Shown here: positions 1 through 9,060 of the stretch, in pieces
Numbering within the stretch: position 1 is the stretch's first letter
Layout of the letters: each line of letters begins with the position of its first letter
Assembly (NCBI GenBank): GCA_963811805.1
Contig: CAWESU010000001.1
Coordinates: forward strand, 1,550,001-1,614,000
Reading direction: 5' to 3'
Length of the DNA stretch: 64,000 nucleotides
From: DAHUXN01 sp963811805
GTDB taxonomy: Bacteria > Acidobacteriota > Terriglobia > Acidiferrales > UBA7541
The notes under the pieces: model-generated
The model's input: only the letters and a program-made list of their open reading frames with translations
What the model was told of the DNA's origin: nothing
Databases searched by the model: none
Program-made: the position numbers and the translations under genes

Positions 1-68
1 CCGTATTCGCGAAAAAGCCTCCGCACCGTCTCGAGAAACTCCGGCGCGTCGGCGTTTTCAATGCGCAT
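1..68 (-). CDS. GNAT-type acetyltransferase, N-terminal fragment
   Basis: The first 22 codons of a gene that continues beyond the left edge of the window. The ATG (complement of 66-68) follows a GAGG Shine-Dalgarno-like sequence. The peptide begins MRIENADAPEFLETVRRLF and continues REY, which resembles the start of GNAT-family N-acetyltransferases, where a first helix with an LFREY-type ending is common. The acetyl-CoA binding motif would lie outside the window, so the family is an inference from a short stretch. Confidence 0.5.
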   Translation of the reverse strand, partial: MRIENADAPEFLETVRRLFREY

Positions 69-232
69 CGTTCGCCTCGCTCAACTTCTCACCACGCTTC
101 AAATGTTACGGGAACACTTCAGGAAGGTGCCAGCCTCCGCCGCTCACGCAAAAAGACATTTTGGCCGGTGCTCCACGCGCGCACCAAACTAAGCGCATGC
201 GCATTCGTCACTGAATCGATGGTTGCAGTTCT

Positions 233-260
233 TCCTATCGCGCGGCTCATCCGCGCGAAG
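233..260. repeat. Dispersed CGCGCG palindromic repeat, copy 1
   Basis: A hairpin with arms TCGCGCGG and CCGCGCGA around CTCAT. The same layout (CTATCGCGCG, CTCA, CCGCGCGA) recurs near 10.04, 10.77, 25.67 and 25.75 kb and, with a longer core, at 20.79 kb. The surrounding 69-335 gap shows no gene. Confidence 0.6.
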
Positions 261-335
261 TCGTGATCCGTTGTCTGTGGGTTAGTTCTTGCAGGTATGG
301 AAAATGCGCGGATTTACCTTTGCTGCGTGTTGGCT

Positions 336-764
336 TCAGCGCTTCCGTCGCGCGCGCTTTTTGCTCCGGCTCTTTGCGGGCTTCACCGCAATTCCTTGAA
401 CCTCGAACCGCGCCCCAAACAGCAGCGGCCCGGAACCCAGAAACGCCCGCGTCGGAAATTCTCCCGAAAAATACGTCCGGTAGACCGCATTGAATTTATC
501 GAAGAGCGAAACGTCCGAGCAGAACACCTGCACAAAAACCAGATCTCCCATGCTCAGCTTCGCTCGCGAAAGCGTCTCGCGGAACGCGTCCAGCACCAGC
601 CGCGCTTCCTGCTCCGCATCCGCGGGCACTTTCTTCGTCGCCGCGTCGAACCCGATGTGCCCGCTCATGTAGAACGTGTCGCCGGCCATCACGCCGTTCG
701 AAAACGGCATCGGCCCGTATTCCGCCGGCGCGCCAAAATAACTTCGCTTTGGAGTGGATGGCAT
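336..764 (-). CDS. RidA family protein (YjgF/UK114)
   Basis: A 142-residue protein of the RidA/YjgF/UK114 fold. RidA proteins hydrolyse reactive enamine/imine intermediates released by PLP enzymes, or serve as related deaminases. The visible family pattern is MAGDTFYMSGHIGFD near residues 25-39, then a long helix (EARLVLDAFRETLSRA) and the segment FPTRAFLGSGPLLFGARFEVQG, where the Arg after FPT is the usual ligand-binding arginine. A longer frame extends upstream, but the ATG at 762-764 is preceded by GAGGAG and gives the normal family length. The C-terminus has a basic tail (KSRSKKRARRKR) not typical of RidA. The canonical FPARxxxxV ending is modified, so this may belong to a non-archetypal Rid subfamily. 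Confidence 0.85.
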   Translation of the reverse strand: MPSTPKRSYFGAPAEYGPMPFSNGVMAGDTFYMSGHIGFDAATKKVPADAEQEARLVLDAFRETLSRAKLSMGDLVFVQVFCSDVSLFDKFNAVYRTYFSGEFPTRAFLGSGPLLFGARFEVQGIAVKPAKSRSKKRARRKR

Positions 765-890
765 AAAGTTGCTCCTCGAAACCTCATCGGATGCGCGTCG
801 GTGCGCGACGATTCTTCTGCGCAAAAGAAAACGGCTCGCCACTTTCTTCGTAGCGAGCCGTCTCTGCTTCCAACGATACCAGCCCGGCTT

Positions 891-3800
891 CTAGTGCGCG
901 TACTTCGAATAATTCGGGAACGCCGGCACCTTGGGCTTCGGCAGAGGATTGTTCTTTAGCGCTTCCATCGCCACCGAAATCGCCTTCTCCAGTTGCACGT
1001 CATGCCCTTCGCGCCACGCCTTCGGGTCCAGGATCACCGGCACGTCCGGCGGCACTCCATGGTTCTCCACGTCCCACGTGCTATTCGGATTGAAGAACGC
1101 CACGCGCGGCGCGGTCACCGCTCCACCGTCAATCAGCTCCGGGTAGCCGTAGATTCCCACCAATCCGCCCCACGTCCTTTCCCCAATGGTTGGTCCGACG
1201 CCCACGTGCTTGAACGCCCATGGCATCCAGTCGCCGCCTGATCCTGAGAATTGGTTCGTGACCATCACCTTCGGCCCGAAAATCGCGTCCAGAGGAGAAG
1301 TGAAAATCTCGCCCTGGCGCGTGTACCAATAGCTCGTCAGTTTCAGTTGCAGGGTCTCGATGATGTAATTGGCGATCTGTCCTCCCGTATTGAACCGCTC
1401 ATCCATCACCGCGCCTTGGCGCCCCACCTGCGCCATATAGTAGCGATTGAAGTTCGTGTACCCGCCTCCTGCCGTGTTCGGCAGATACACGTACGCCAGC
1501 TTTCCATCGCTCAGCCTCGTCACTGTGTCCCAGTTGTGATACGTCCACGCGCGATGGCGTAGATTCAGTTCGTTCGCAATCGGAACCACGGTTACGTCGC
1601 GCGAACCGGTGCCATCGGCGTTTGGTCCCACCTTCAAGATCACCTGCTTGCCGGCCTTATCCAAAAAGAAGCTATAGATGTTATCGGACCCGTGCACCTC
1701 TCGCCCATCCACAGCCAGAATGTAATCGCCTGCTGTGACGTTCACGCCCGGCTGCGTCAGCGGCGCTTCCAATCCCGGGTTCCAATTCTCGCCGATGTAT
1801 ACCTTGGCAATCCGGTACCTGTCATTCTCAACGCTGTAGTCCGCTCCCAGCAAGCCCACGCTCACTGGCGGCACCGTCGGAATCGCTCCGCCAAAAACGA
1901 ACATGTGCCCCACGTTCAAATCGCTGAGCATCTGATTGAACAGGAAATTCTCGTCCTCGCGGCTCGACAGTCCAGGCAGATACTTGGCGTACTCCGCCTC
2001 CGCTTTGTCCAGATTCAGCCCGTGATAATTCGAAGCGTAAAAGAAGTCCCGTTCGATGCGCCACACCTCATGGTACATCTGGCTCCACTCCGCCTTGGGA
2101 TCGACCCACACTTTCATGTCCGTCATATTCAGCATGCCTTCGCCCGGTTTTGGCGGCGCGGCAGTGGCCACAATGGCCCAGTGTCCCATCTGCGAATACA
2201 GCGCTTTCTCTCCGTCGAACGACACGGCGAAGGCCTGAACGCCGGAAAGGAACGGCGTCGGCTTCCGCGTCTTCATATCGAACTTCACCACTTCCATCGC
2301 CGGCGGTCCGAATTCGAAATCTTGCCCCGGAGGAAAGTCGCTGGCATAAAGTTCCCCGCTCTTGCCGGCGTTCAGTCCCGCGTAGTTTTTCTGCGGCAAT
2401 GGCAGCGCCAGGATTCTTTGGCTGATGTTTTCGAAGTCGATGGTGACCTTCGACGTTTCCTCCTTTTTTCCTTTTTCCGCCGCTGCCGCAGCTCCGGCGC
2501 CACTCTCCGGAGCTTTCGCCGCCTTTTCTTCGTCACTCTCCGGTGCCAGCGGCGAGGGCTGATCTTTCGCCAGCACCACTACATAAACCGCACTCGTCAC
2601 TGCGTGGCCTTCGCTCGACATATCCAGCCACCCCGTCGTCGGGCCGTCATTTGTGCTCGCCAGGAAATACAGCCACTTGCCGTTCTTGTCCCACACCGCC
2701 GAATTTGCGTCGCTCAGTCCATCGGTGATCTGTGTGCTCTTGCCCGTCTCCAGCGAATACACAAACACCGCATGCATGTGGTTTTCCATCAGCTTCGTGT
2801 ACGCAATCCATTCGCTGTCCGGAGACCACGACGGGTTGAGTGTCATTTGCGGCGTTTCATAAACATCCGTATCAATCTTCACCGGCGTGCCTTTGTCCAA
2901 ATCCACGTACCACACACTCAGCCGCTTGTCCGTGTACACGATCTTCTTGCTGTCCGGCGACCACGCCGGGTTATAGAAAAACGACGGCGGCTCGCCCATA
3001 CTGATCTTTTTCACCTCGCCCCTGCCGTCCTGATTCTTGATGTGCAGCGCGTATTCGCCCGACTCGTCCGAAAAATACGCGATCGACTGGCCGTCAGGAG
3101 ACCACGCTGGATATCGGTCCGCTATTCCCGGGGTATTGGTGATGTTGCGCACATCGCCATGTTCCGCCGGCACTGTGAGGATTTCGCCGTGCGCCTCGAA
3201 CACCGCACGCGCGCCGGTCGGAGAAATGTCCGCCGACAAAATATTCCCCTGCACACTGTCGAAATGCGCCATCAACTGCGGGAAATCCCCCGCGACGTGA
3301 ATCGTTACCGCGTGCTCGCTGTGCGTTGCCGGGTCATAAATATGGATCGACCCAAATTGCGAATAAATAATCCCGCCCGGCCCCGCCGAAGCTTCCTTGA
3401 TCGGCAATCCGTCGTTCGGAATCACTTCCGTCTCTTTTTTCGTCGCGGTGTCGTACTCGTAGAGCGTGAAATCGCCCTTCTCATCCGACAAAAAGTAAAT
3501 CTTGTCCCCCACCCACATCGGGTCGAATTCGTTCCAGTCGCCGCGCGGAATTTCGTCGTAGCTCGAATCCGCCAGCTTCGCGATCCAGATTTTCGATTCC
3601 GTTCCGCCGCGATAGTGCGACCACGTCCCCCAAGGAAACGCCACCGGGCGGTACGCGAGCTCGTCGCCGTTCGGCGAATACGACCCTTCGTACGCCAGCG
3701 GGAACGGCAGCTTCTCCGGCAATCCGCCCGTCACCGGAACGGTGTATAGGCCGCCAACTCCGCTTGCGAAACTGTCTCGCGTCGATGCAAAAAGCACGCT

Positions 3801-4160
3801 CTTGCCGTCCCGCGTCCATCCCACCACTGTGTCCGGGTCGGGATGATACGTCAGCCGCTTCGGCACTCCGCCGTCCGCCGACACCACGTACACGTCCGGA
3901 TTCCCGCCGTAATCGCCCGTGAAAGCTACCCATTTGCCGTCCGGCGAAAAATGCGGGTCCGACTGAATCCCCACTCCCGTCGTCAGTCGGATGGCGTCGC
4001 CGCCGTTGCGGCCCACGCTCCACAGCTCCCCGCCATACACGAATACAATCTGCGTGCTGTTCATCGTCGGCTGCTGCAGCAACAGCGGCCCCGGTTCCGA
4101 TTGCGCGTAGCAAATTCCCGCCAGCAGCAGTGCCATCACCGCAAAGATTGTTTTCTTCAT
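891..4160 (-). CDS. Tricorn-like S41 family protease with PD40 beta-propeller
   Basis: A 1089-residue exported protein. After a signal peptide (MKKTIFAVMALLLAGICYAQ) come many PD40/WD40-like repeats with the signature SPDGKWVAF (residues about 30-600), which form beta-propellers, then a PDZ-like region and a C-terminal S41 (tail-specific/tricorn) catalytic domain. The nucleophile lies in NQFSGSGGDWMPWAF near the C-terminus, followed by GERTWGGLVG. Family knowledge: tricorn-type enzymes degrade oligopeptides; exported homologues are abundant in Acidobacteriota. Start: an upstream extension is open, but the ATG at 4158-4160 has AGAGGAG seven bases ahead and begins the signal peptide. An acidic/Ala-rich linker with ESDEEKAAKAPESG lies between propeller and protease parts. 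The substrate is unknown. Confidence 0.9.
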   Translation of the reverse strand: MKKTIFAVMALLLAGICYAQSEPGPLLLQQPTMNSTQIVFVYGGELWSVGRNGGDAIRLTTGVGIQSDPHFSPDGKWVAFTGDYGGNPDVYVVSADGGVPKRLTYHPDPDTVVGWTRDGKSVLFASTRDSFASGVGGLYTVPVTGGLPEKLPFPLAYEGSYSPNGDELAYRPVAFPWGTWSHYRGGTESKIWIAKLADSSYDEIPRGDWNEFDPMWVGDKIYFLSDEKGDFTLYEYDTATKKETEVIPNDGLPIKEASAGPGGIIYSQFGSIHIYDPATHSEHAVTIHVAGDFPQLMAHFDSVQGNILSADISPTGARAVFEAHGEILTVPAEHGDVRNITNTPGIADRYPAWSPDGQSIAYFSDESGEYALHIKNQDGRGEVKKISMGEPPSFFYNPAWSPDSKKIVYTDKRLSVWYVDLDKGTPVKIDTDVYETPQMTLNPSWSPDSEWIAYTKLMENHMHAVFVYSLETGKSTQITDGLSDANSAVWDKNGKWLYFLASTNDGPTTGWLDMSSEGHAVTSAVYVVVLAKDQPSPLAPESDEEKAAKAPESGAGAAAAAEKGKKEETSKVTIDFENISQRILALPLPQKNYAGLNAGKSGELYASDFPPGQDFEFGPPAMEVVKFDMKTRKPTPFLSGVQAFAVSFDGEKALYSQMGHWAIVATAAPPKPGEGMLNMTDMKVWVDPKAEWSQMYHEVWRIERDFFYASNYHGLNLDKAEAEYAKYLPGLSSREDENFLFNQMLSDLNVGHMFVFGGAIPTVPPVSVGLLGADYSVENDRYRIAKVYIGENWNPGLEAPLTQPGVNVTAGDYILAVDGREVHGSDNIYSFFLDKAGKQVILKVGPNADGTGSRDVTVVPIANELNLRHRAWTYHNWDTVTRLSDGKLAYVYLPNTAGGGYTNFNRYYMAQVGRQGAVMDERFNTGGQIANYIIETLQLKLTSYWYTRQGEIFTSPLDAIFGPKVMVTNQFSGSGGDWMPWAFKHVGVGPTIGERTWGGLVGIYGYPELIDGGAVTAPRVAFFNPNSTWDVENHGVPPDVPVILDPKAWREGHDVQLEKAISVAMEALKNNPLPKPKVPAFPNYSKYAH

Positions 4161-4646
4161 GCGAATCTCTCCTCTGTGGAATGTCCCTTGCAATACGCAA
4201 AAGCGGTCGCGAATGTTTCCGCGCGCATACTTACAGACACACCGGGCAAAGCGCATCCGCGGAAATTCTGCTCCTGAAACTTGAAACACTTGAAACAAAT
4301 GAACCGGGAGTATAACCCCCCACGCCAAATGGTGTCCATGACGGAACAATCGCGTCCGCCGCTTTTCCTGCCCGCGCCGCGCACCAAACACTTTGGAAAC
4401 CGCATCCCCATAAACCTCTGGCTTTTCGCCGGAAACTTGTGACAATTATTTTCGAGATGAACGACGACCATGAGCCAACCGTATCGCGCGCCCATCCTCT
4501 CATTTCTGCCCGTTCGGCTCGCGCGATTGGCCTATGCCTTGGCCTATCTTTCTGCCACCATCACCGCCAAGAAACCTTCTAGCCGCCATAGTCATCTGTT
4601 TGGGGGAGTTTAGGCACGATGACCTTGCTCGGGAAATTGACTCCCT
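4161..4646. other. Gene-free interval
   Basis: A 486-bp gap between the divergent tricorn-like gene and the next plus-strand gene. It should hold both promoters. I see no convincing ORF, RNA or repeat in it; open frames here lack a ribosome binding site and family features. Confidence 0.5.
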
Positions 4647-5777
4647 ATGCGTGATAATTCTCCACCGGTCCCGTCCGCTTCCCGGCGCACCGGCCATGCC
4701 GGGAAGATCTCCTCGAGCCGGTCGGCGCTCCCGTTTGTTCTCTCGGCCTTCGCCGCAGCCTTCTGTTGCCTCGCCTCCCCAGCCCGCGCGCAGCAGCAAC
4801 AGCAGCCGCCGGCGCAAGCCGCCGCGCCTGCCCCCGCTCAGCAACCGCCTGCCGGCATCAACGGCACCATCACCGACAAGGACGGCAACCCCGTCATTGG
4901 AGCCGAAGTCACCCTCACCCACGGAAACTCCCCCGCAAAGCAGCAGGTTCTCACCGGCGACAACGGAGAATTCGCCTTCACCAATGTTTCTCCCGGTGCC
5001 TTCCAACTGAGCGTCACCGCGCCTCCCTTCGCGAACCAGACCTTTTCCGGCACCCTCGCTTCCGGCCAGAGCTTCATCGTCCCGCCGATCATCTTGGTTC
5101 TCGCCACCGTCAACACTGTCGTGCGCGTCCAACCGCAGGCGGTCATCGCCGAGCACCAGCTCAAACAAGAAGAGCAGCAGCGCGTCCTCAAGGTCATTCC
5201 CAATTTCTATGTCACTTACGTCCCCAACGCCGCTCCTCTCAACACCAAGCAGAAATTCGAACTCTCCTGGAGGGACGCCATCGATCCGGTCACCTTCGCA
5301 CTGATCGGAGCCACCGCGGGAATTCAACAAGCGGTCAATCAATTTCCCGGATACGGCCAGGGCGCGCAGGGCTACGGCAAACGCTACGGCGCTTCCTACG
5401 CCGACTTCGCCACCGGCACGCTCTTCGGCAGCGTTATTTTTCCTTCCATACTCAAGCAGGACCCGCGTTATTTCTACAAAGCCACCGGCAGCAAGCGCCA
5501 GCGCGTCCTCTACGCCATCGCCAACGCGGTCATTTGCAAGGGCGACAACGGCCACTGGCAGCCCAATTACTCGAGCGTGCTCGGCAATCTCGCCTCCGGC
5601 GCCATCGCCAACGCATACTACCCGCCACAAAATCGCAATGGCGTGGGATTGACTTTCGAAGTCACCGCCGTCGGCGTAGCCGCAACCGCCGCCGACAACA
5701 TCCTGCAGGAATTCCTCATTCCCAAATTGAGCTCGAAACCCCACAAGCACGGATCAGCCGATCCCGCCACGCCCTGA
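4647..5777 (+). CDS. Secreted protein with carboxypeptidase-regulatory-like domain
   Basis: A 376-residue protein. A hydrophobic segment (about residues 27-48, ending ASPARAQ) acts as signal peptide or anchor after a charged N-terminus. A Gln/Ala/Pro-rich linker follows, then a carboxypeptidase-regulatory-like beta-sandwich (GINGTITDKDGNPVIGAEV, then GEFAFTNVSPGAFQLSV). The second half (about 190-365) has no catalytic motif I recognise; it is rich in Gly, Ala and aromatic residues (YGQGAQGYGKRYGASYADF). Such N-terminal domains are common in acidobacterial outer-membrane proteins. No strong Shine-Dalgarno precedes the ATG, so the start is only probable. The role is unknown; an envelope location is inferred. 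Confidence 0.75.
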   Translation: MRDNSPPVPSASRRTGHAGKISSSRSALPFVLSAFAAAFCCLASPARAQQQQQPPAQAAAPAPAQQPPAGINGTITDKDGNPVIGAEVTLTHGNSPAKQQVLTGDNGEFAFTNVSPGAFQLSVTAPPFANQTFSGTLASGQSFIVPPIILVLATVNTVVRVQPQAVIAEHQLKQEEQQRVLKVIPNFYVTYVPNAAPLNTKQKFELSWRDAIDPVTFALIGATAGIQQAVNQFPGYGQGAQGYGKRYGASYADFATGTLFGSVIFPSILKQDPRYFYKATGSKRQRVLYAIANAVICKGDNGHWQPNYSSVLGNLASGAIANAYYPPQNRNGVGLTFEVTAVGVAATAADNILQEFLIPKLSSKPHKHGSADPATP

Positions 5778-5928
5778 TCGCCGTAGCGTTTTGGCACACA
5801 ACAATCCGAAACTCACTCAAAACCAATGCTTTGCGAGCGCCGTATAATTCATCAGGCGTTCATCTTCCCCCAACAATTGGTCGCTAGTCTCGCCGCTTTC
5901 CCGATCCCAAATTTACGAGGTTTCCGCT

Positions 5929-7554
5929 ATGTCCGACATGACCGCTGCTCCGGCCCAAGCCGTAGTGCCGCCAACGTCAAGTGTTCAGGAAAAGTTGAAC
6001 GCAGCGTCTCCCGGGCGCTGGGGCATGCTGATCTTCGGAGTGGTAATCATTGCCGGGCTCATCTACGTTGGCACCCGGCTCCTCTCGGATCTCTCTGGAA
6101 CTCACGTGGTTTCGGCGTGGCCATACGTTCTGCTGGGCATCGCTCTGCTGATCGCCCTGGGATTCGAGTTCGTGAACGGCTTCCACGATACCGCCAATGC
6201 CGTCGCCACCGTAATCTATACGCATTCGCTCGAACCACACATCGCCGTGGTTTGGTCCGGCATGTGGAACTTGGTCGGCGTGCTTCTTTCTTCGGGCGCT
6301 GTTGCGTTCGCAGTCGTGTCCTTGCTTCCCGTCGAATTGATTCTGCAGGTTGGCAAGGGCGCCGGTTTTGCGATGGTCTTCGCCCTCTTGATTTCCGCGA
6401 TCATCTGGAATCTCGGAACTTGGTGGCTGGGCCTTCCCGCATCCAGCTCTCACACCTTGATCGGCTCGATCATTGGTGTTGGCGTTGCGAATCAGCTCCT
6501 TGCGGCGGCTGGCTCCGGCACCAGCGGCGTGGATTGGGGCCAGGCGGGAAACGTCTTTCGATCTCTTTTGGTCTCTCCTCTAGTTGGCTTCGCTTGCTCG
6601 GCCCTGCTGCTGCTTTTGGCCAAGGCGCTCATCAAGGACAAGCGGCTTTATCAGGCCCCTCGGGGAACTACGCCCCCGCCGTTCTGGATTCGCTGCCTGC
6701 TCGTCCTCACCTGCACCGGTGTCAGCTTCGCGCACGGTTCAAATGACGGCCAGAAGGGCATGGGCCTCATCATGCTCATTCTTATCGGCACTGTTCCCAC
6801 GGCCTATGCGCTGAACCATGCCGTCGGAGTGAATCAGGTTCAAGATTTCGCCGCTGTTTCAGAACAGGCCTCTCAGGCTGTGAATCACTATGTCGATCCC
6901 AGCGCGATAGTTGGCGACACCCGCGACGAGCTGGCCACCTATATTCGCACCAGGAACTTTACTCCCTCCACGATGATGGCCATGCGCCAGTTGATTGGTG
7001 ACATCGAACACGAAACCGTGCTCTATAAGGCGCTGAAGAATGTCCCTCCCCAGGATCAATCGAACGTTCGCAATGACATGTACGTGATCAGCGAATCGAT
7101 TCGTCTTTGGGAGAAGTCGGGGAAGCCGGCGATCTCTTCGCAGGATGCCGCCGTCCTGAAGAATTACAAAACGCACCTCGATACGGCCACAAAATTCATT
7201 CCCCCCTGGGTAAAAGTCGCCGTTGCTCTGGCGTTGGGATTGGGCACGATGATTGGTTGGAAGCGCATCGTTGTCACCGTGGGCGAGAAGATCGGCAAAG
7301 ATCACTTGACGTACGGCCAGGGCGCGGCCGCGGAATTGATCGCTGCCGCAACGATCCTCGCCGCGGATCGCTACGGCTTACCGGTCAGTACCACCCACGT
7401 CTTATCTTCCGGCGTAGCTGGTACGATGGCTGCCAACGGCACGGGCCTCCAATGGGGGACGGTGCGGAACATCGCTCTCGCCTGGGTTTTTACGCTTCCA
7501 GCCGCTGCCCTGTTGGCCGGCACGCTCTTCTGGGTTTTCCGGCATTGGGCGTAA
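5929..7554 (+). CDS. Inorganic phosphate transporter, PiT family
   Basis: A 541-residue multi-pass membrane protein of the PiT (PF01384) family, which imports phosphate with protons or as a metal-phosphate complex. Both halves carry the duplicated family signature: GFEFVNGFHDTANAVAT near residues 84-100 and FAHGSNDGQKGMGL near 267-280, plus a late motif YGLPVSTTHVLSSGVAG. Between the halves lies a hydrophilic stretch (about residues 300-430) with DPSAIVGDTRDELATYIRT, longer than the loop in compact PiT proteins. The start ATG follows AATTTACGAGG. A UspA-type gene follows after 48 bp, so the two may be cotranscribed. No PhoU/DUF47 gene is adjacent. Confidence 0.92.
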   Translation: MSDMTAAPAQAVVPPTSSVQEKLNAASPGRWGMLIFGVVIIAGLIYVGTRLLSDLSGTHVVSAWPYVLLGIALLIALGFEFVNGFHDTANAVATVIYTHSLEPHIAVVWSGMWNLVGVLLSSGAVAFAVVSLLPVELILQVGKGAGFAMVFALLISAIIWNLGTWWLGLPASSSHTLIGSIIGVGVANQLLAAAGSGTSGVDWGQAGNVFRSLLVSPLVGFACSALLLLLAKALIKDKRLYQAPRGTTPPPFWIRCLLVLTCTGVSFAHGSNDGQKGMGLIMLILIGTVPTAYALNHAVGVNQVQDFAAVSEQASQAVNHYVDPSAIVGDTRDELATYIRTRNFTPSTMMAMRQLIGDIEHETVLYKALKNVPPQDQSNVRNDMYVISESIRLWEKSGKPAISSQDAAVLKNYKTHLDTATKFIPPWVKVAVALALGLGTMIGWKRIVVTVGEKIGKDHLTYGQGAAAELIAAATILAADRYGLPVSTTHVLSSGVAGTMAANGTGLQWGTVRNIALAWVFTLPAAALLAGTLFWVFRHWA

Positions 7555-7602
7555 TGCAGAACGAATACGGCCCTGGCGCCGAGATAAGGACGGGACCACA
7601 TC

Positions 7603-8106
7603 GTGCTACCTCCTAAACTGATTCTTTCTCCCATCGATTTCAGCGAACATTCGAGCTCTGCGCTGGATGTCGCGGCTGGAATGGCCTCGCGCGTGGGCGC
7701 GGAGCTGTTGCTGGTCCATGTCGTGCCAGCTATACCCGACCTGCCCACGAGCGTCTCGATCTTGAAGGAAGGGGAATACGAAAACACCCTGCACGATACT
7801 GCGGTGCAGCGGCTCGCCGAGCTTGCCGATGGCTTGGCGAAGAAAAATCTCAAAGTGCGGTCGGAAGTCGGCACCGCGAACGACGTCGGCATGGAACTGG
7901 TGCGAATCGCCGAGCACAACCATGTGGATCTGATCATCATCGCTACGCATGGGATGACCGGTTGGCGCGAAATCGCCTTCGGTTCCGTGGCTGAAGAAGT
8001 AGTGAAAAACGCCGGCTGTGCCGTCCTTATCCTGCGCGCCAAAGCGGCGAGTGATGCGGCCGACCAGGATAAGACGGCCTCTGCTGCGGCCCCGGCCGCG
8101 CACTGA
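7603..8106 (+). CDS. Universal stress protein, UspA family
   Basis: A 167-residue cytosolic protein with the Usp fold. It opens with LILSPIDFSEHSSSALDVA and ends with the nucleotide-binding style loop IIATHGMTGWREIAFGSVAEEVVKNAGCAVLI, split here over residues about 125-156 (key Gly-x2-Gly-like TGW and GS residues). Usp proteins bind ATP or AMP and modulate stress physiology. The start is GTG (7603-7605) with AAGGA 13 bases upstream. The position just after the phosphate transporter suggests co-expression, but no functional link can be read from sequence. A low-complexity Ala-rich tail follows the domain. Confidence 0.85.
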   Translation: MLPPKLILSPIDFSEHSSSALDVAAGMASRVGAELLLVHVVPAIPDLPTSVSILKEGEYENTLHDTAVQRLAELADGLAKKNLKVRSEVGTANDVGMELVRIAEHNHVDLIIIATHGMTGWREIAFGSVAEEVVKNAGCAVLILRAKAASDAADQDKTASAAAPAAH

Positions 8107-8193
8107 AACCCCACGAGCGCCAACCTGCCGCTTCCGTCACACCCTCATTCGCGAATATTGCGCCGCCGCATCGCAGGCATGTAAGCTTTCTTC

Positions 8194-8802
8194 ATGTTCC
8201 CTGTCCTGTTCAGCCTTTTCTTCTTAATCGCCGGAGCGCAATCGAATCCGCAGCCGAAATTCCCGCCGGCGGTTGTCGTCGTCGCTCCCGACTATCAGTA
8301 CGCTCAGCGCGTCGATTCGCTTCGTGATTTTGATTTCACCCATTTCGATTTCGTCATCTTCGATATCTATGGCAAGGTCCAGCGTTCCGTGCGCCTCAAG
8401 AACGGCTCGCACCATGAGCATCAAGACTTCGGAGACAGCAGCATATCTCTCGCTCCCGCGCAGTTCTTTGGCGTCGCAGGAAGTGATCCCAGTTATGTTC
8501 TTCTCGATGGGAATGAAACTGATTCAGCGGGCGATGCGCGAAGCACCGGCATCGTGCAGGTCATCACCATCGCCGCGCGTCACATGCACGTTCTGCAGCA
8601 GCTCACCTTCGATTCCCAAGCTCCCGGCGCGGGCGTCTCCTTCGACCCGAAGTCAGGCAACCTCGTCATCCGCGCCCGCAGCAAAGACGGCACGCCGGTT
8701 TGCTGCCCCAAATTCATGGACGTCGTTCATTTCCATTGGAACGGCCGCAAATTTGAACAGCAGAGCGTCCAAACCCAGGACGTGACCCCGCTCGCCGACT
8801 AA
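8194..8802 (+). CDS. Hypothetical secreted protein
   Basis: A 202-residue protein with a short signal peptide (MFPVLFSLFFLIAGAQS). The mature part is beta-rich, with conserved-looking blocks DFDFTHFDFVIFDIYGK and SYVLLDGNETDS and a paired Cys near the end (TPVCCPKFMDVVHFHWNG). I do not recognise a family. No strong ribosome binding site precedes the ATG. A periplasmic or surface location is inferred from the signal peptide only. Confidence 0.6.
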   Translation: MFPVLFSLFFLIAGAQSNPQPKFPPAVVVVAPDYQYAQRVDSLRDFDFTHFDFVIFDIYGKVQRSVRLKNGSHHEHQDFGDSSISLAPAQFFGVAGSDPSYVLLDGNETDSAGDARSTGIVQVITIAARHMHVLQQLTFDSQAPGAGVSFDPKSGNLVIRARSKDGTPVCCPKFMDVVHFHWNGRKFEQQSVQTQDVTPLAD

Positions 8803-8820
8803 GTCCCGCGCGTCCGCCAT

Positions 8821-9042
8821 TCACCGCGCTTTACTCTGCCACCGTTTCCCGCCACCATGTCGTCTTGGAGCGCTTTGCCGCACACGCATCCGAAATATTG
8901 TTGTATACCCTGCTGTTGCTGCCGCTCGTCGGCTGGGGGATGTTGTCCGCCGCGCGATATCCGATTGATCGCCCATTTTGGAGCGATTTTGTTTCACACG
9001 CTCGTCGTGCGAGACAGGATGCTTAGGCGCATGGCGCCGTAG
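8821..9042 (+). pseudogene. Cytochrome b561 remnant
   Basis: Two short pieces of a cytochrome b561-type protein survive in different frames. The first (about 8823-8970) reads LYSATVSRHH, VVLERFAAHASEILLYTLLL, then LPLVGWGMLSAARYPI, which matches the second helix region of bacterial b561 proteins. The second (about 8968-9042, shifted one frame) reads IAHFGAILFHTLVVRDRM and then LRRMAP before a TAG, matching the b561 C-terminus (LFH-x7-D-x2-LRRM). Compared with the family, roughly 30-40 codons between the pieces are missing, and no N-terminal part is visible. It is therefore a decayed gene. The identification is by recall of the family pattern. Confidence 0.6.
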
Positions 9043-9060
9043 CCAGGCTGTTCCCACCTA

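Noticed and set aside
1692..3749. A 685-codon open frame on the plus strand opposite the tricorn-like gene.
   Set aside because: It is the antisense of a well-supported coding region, has Arg/His-rich low-information sequence and no family motifs or ribosome binding site.
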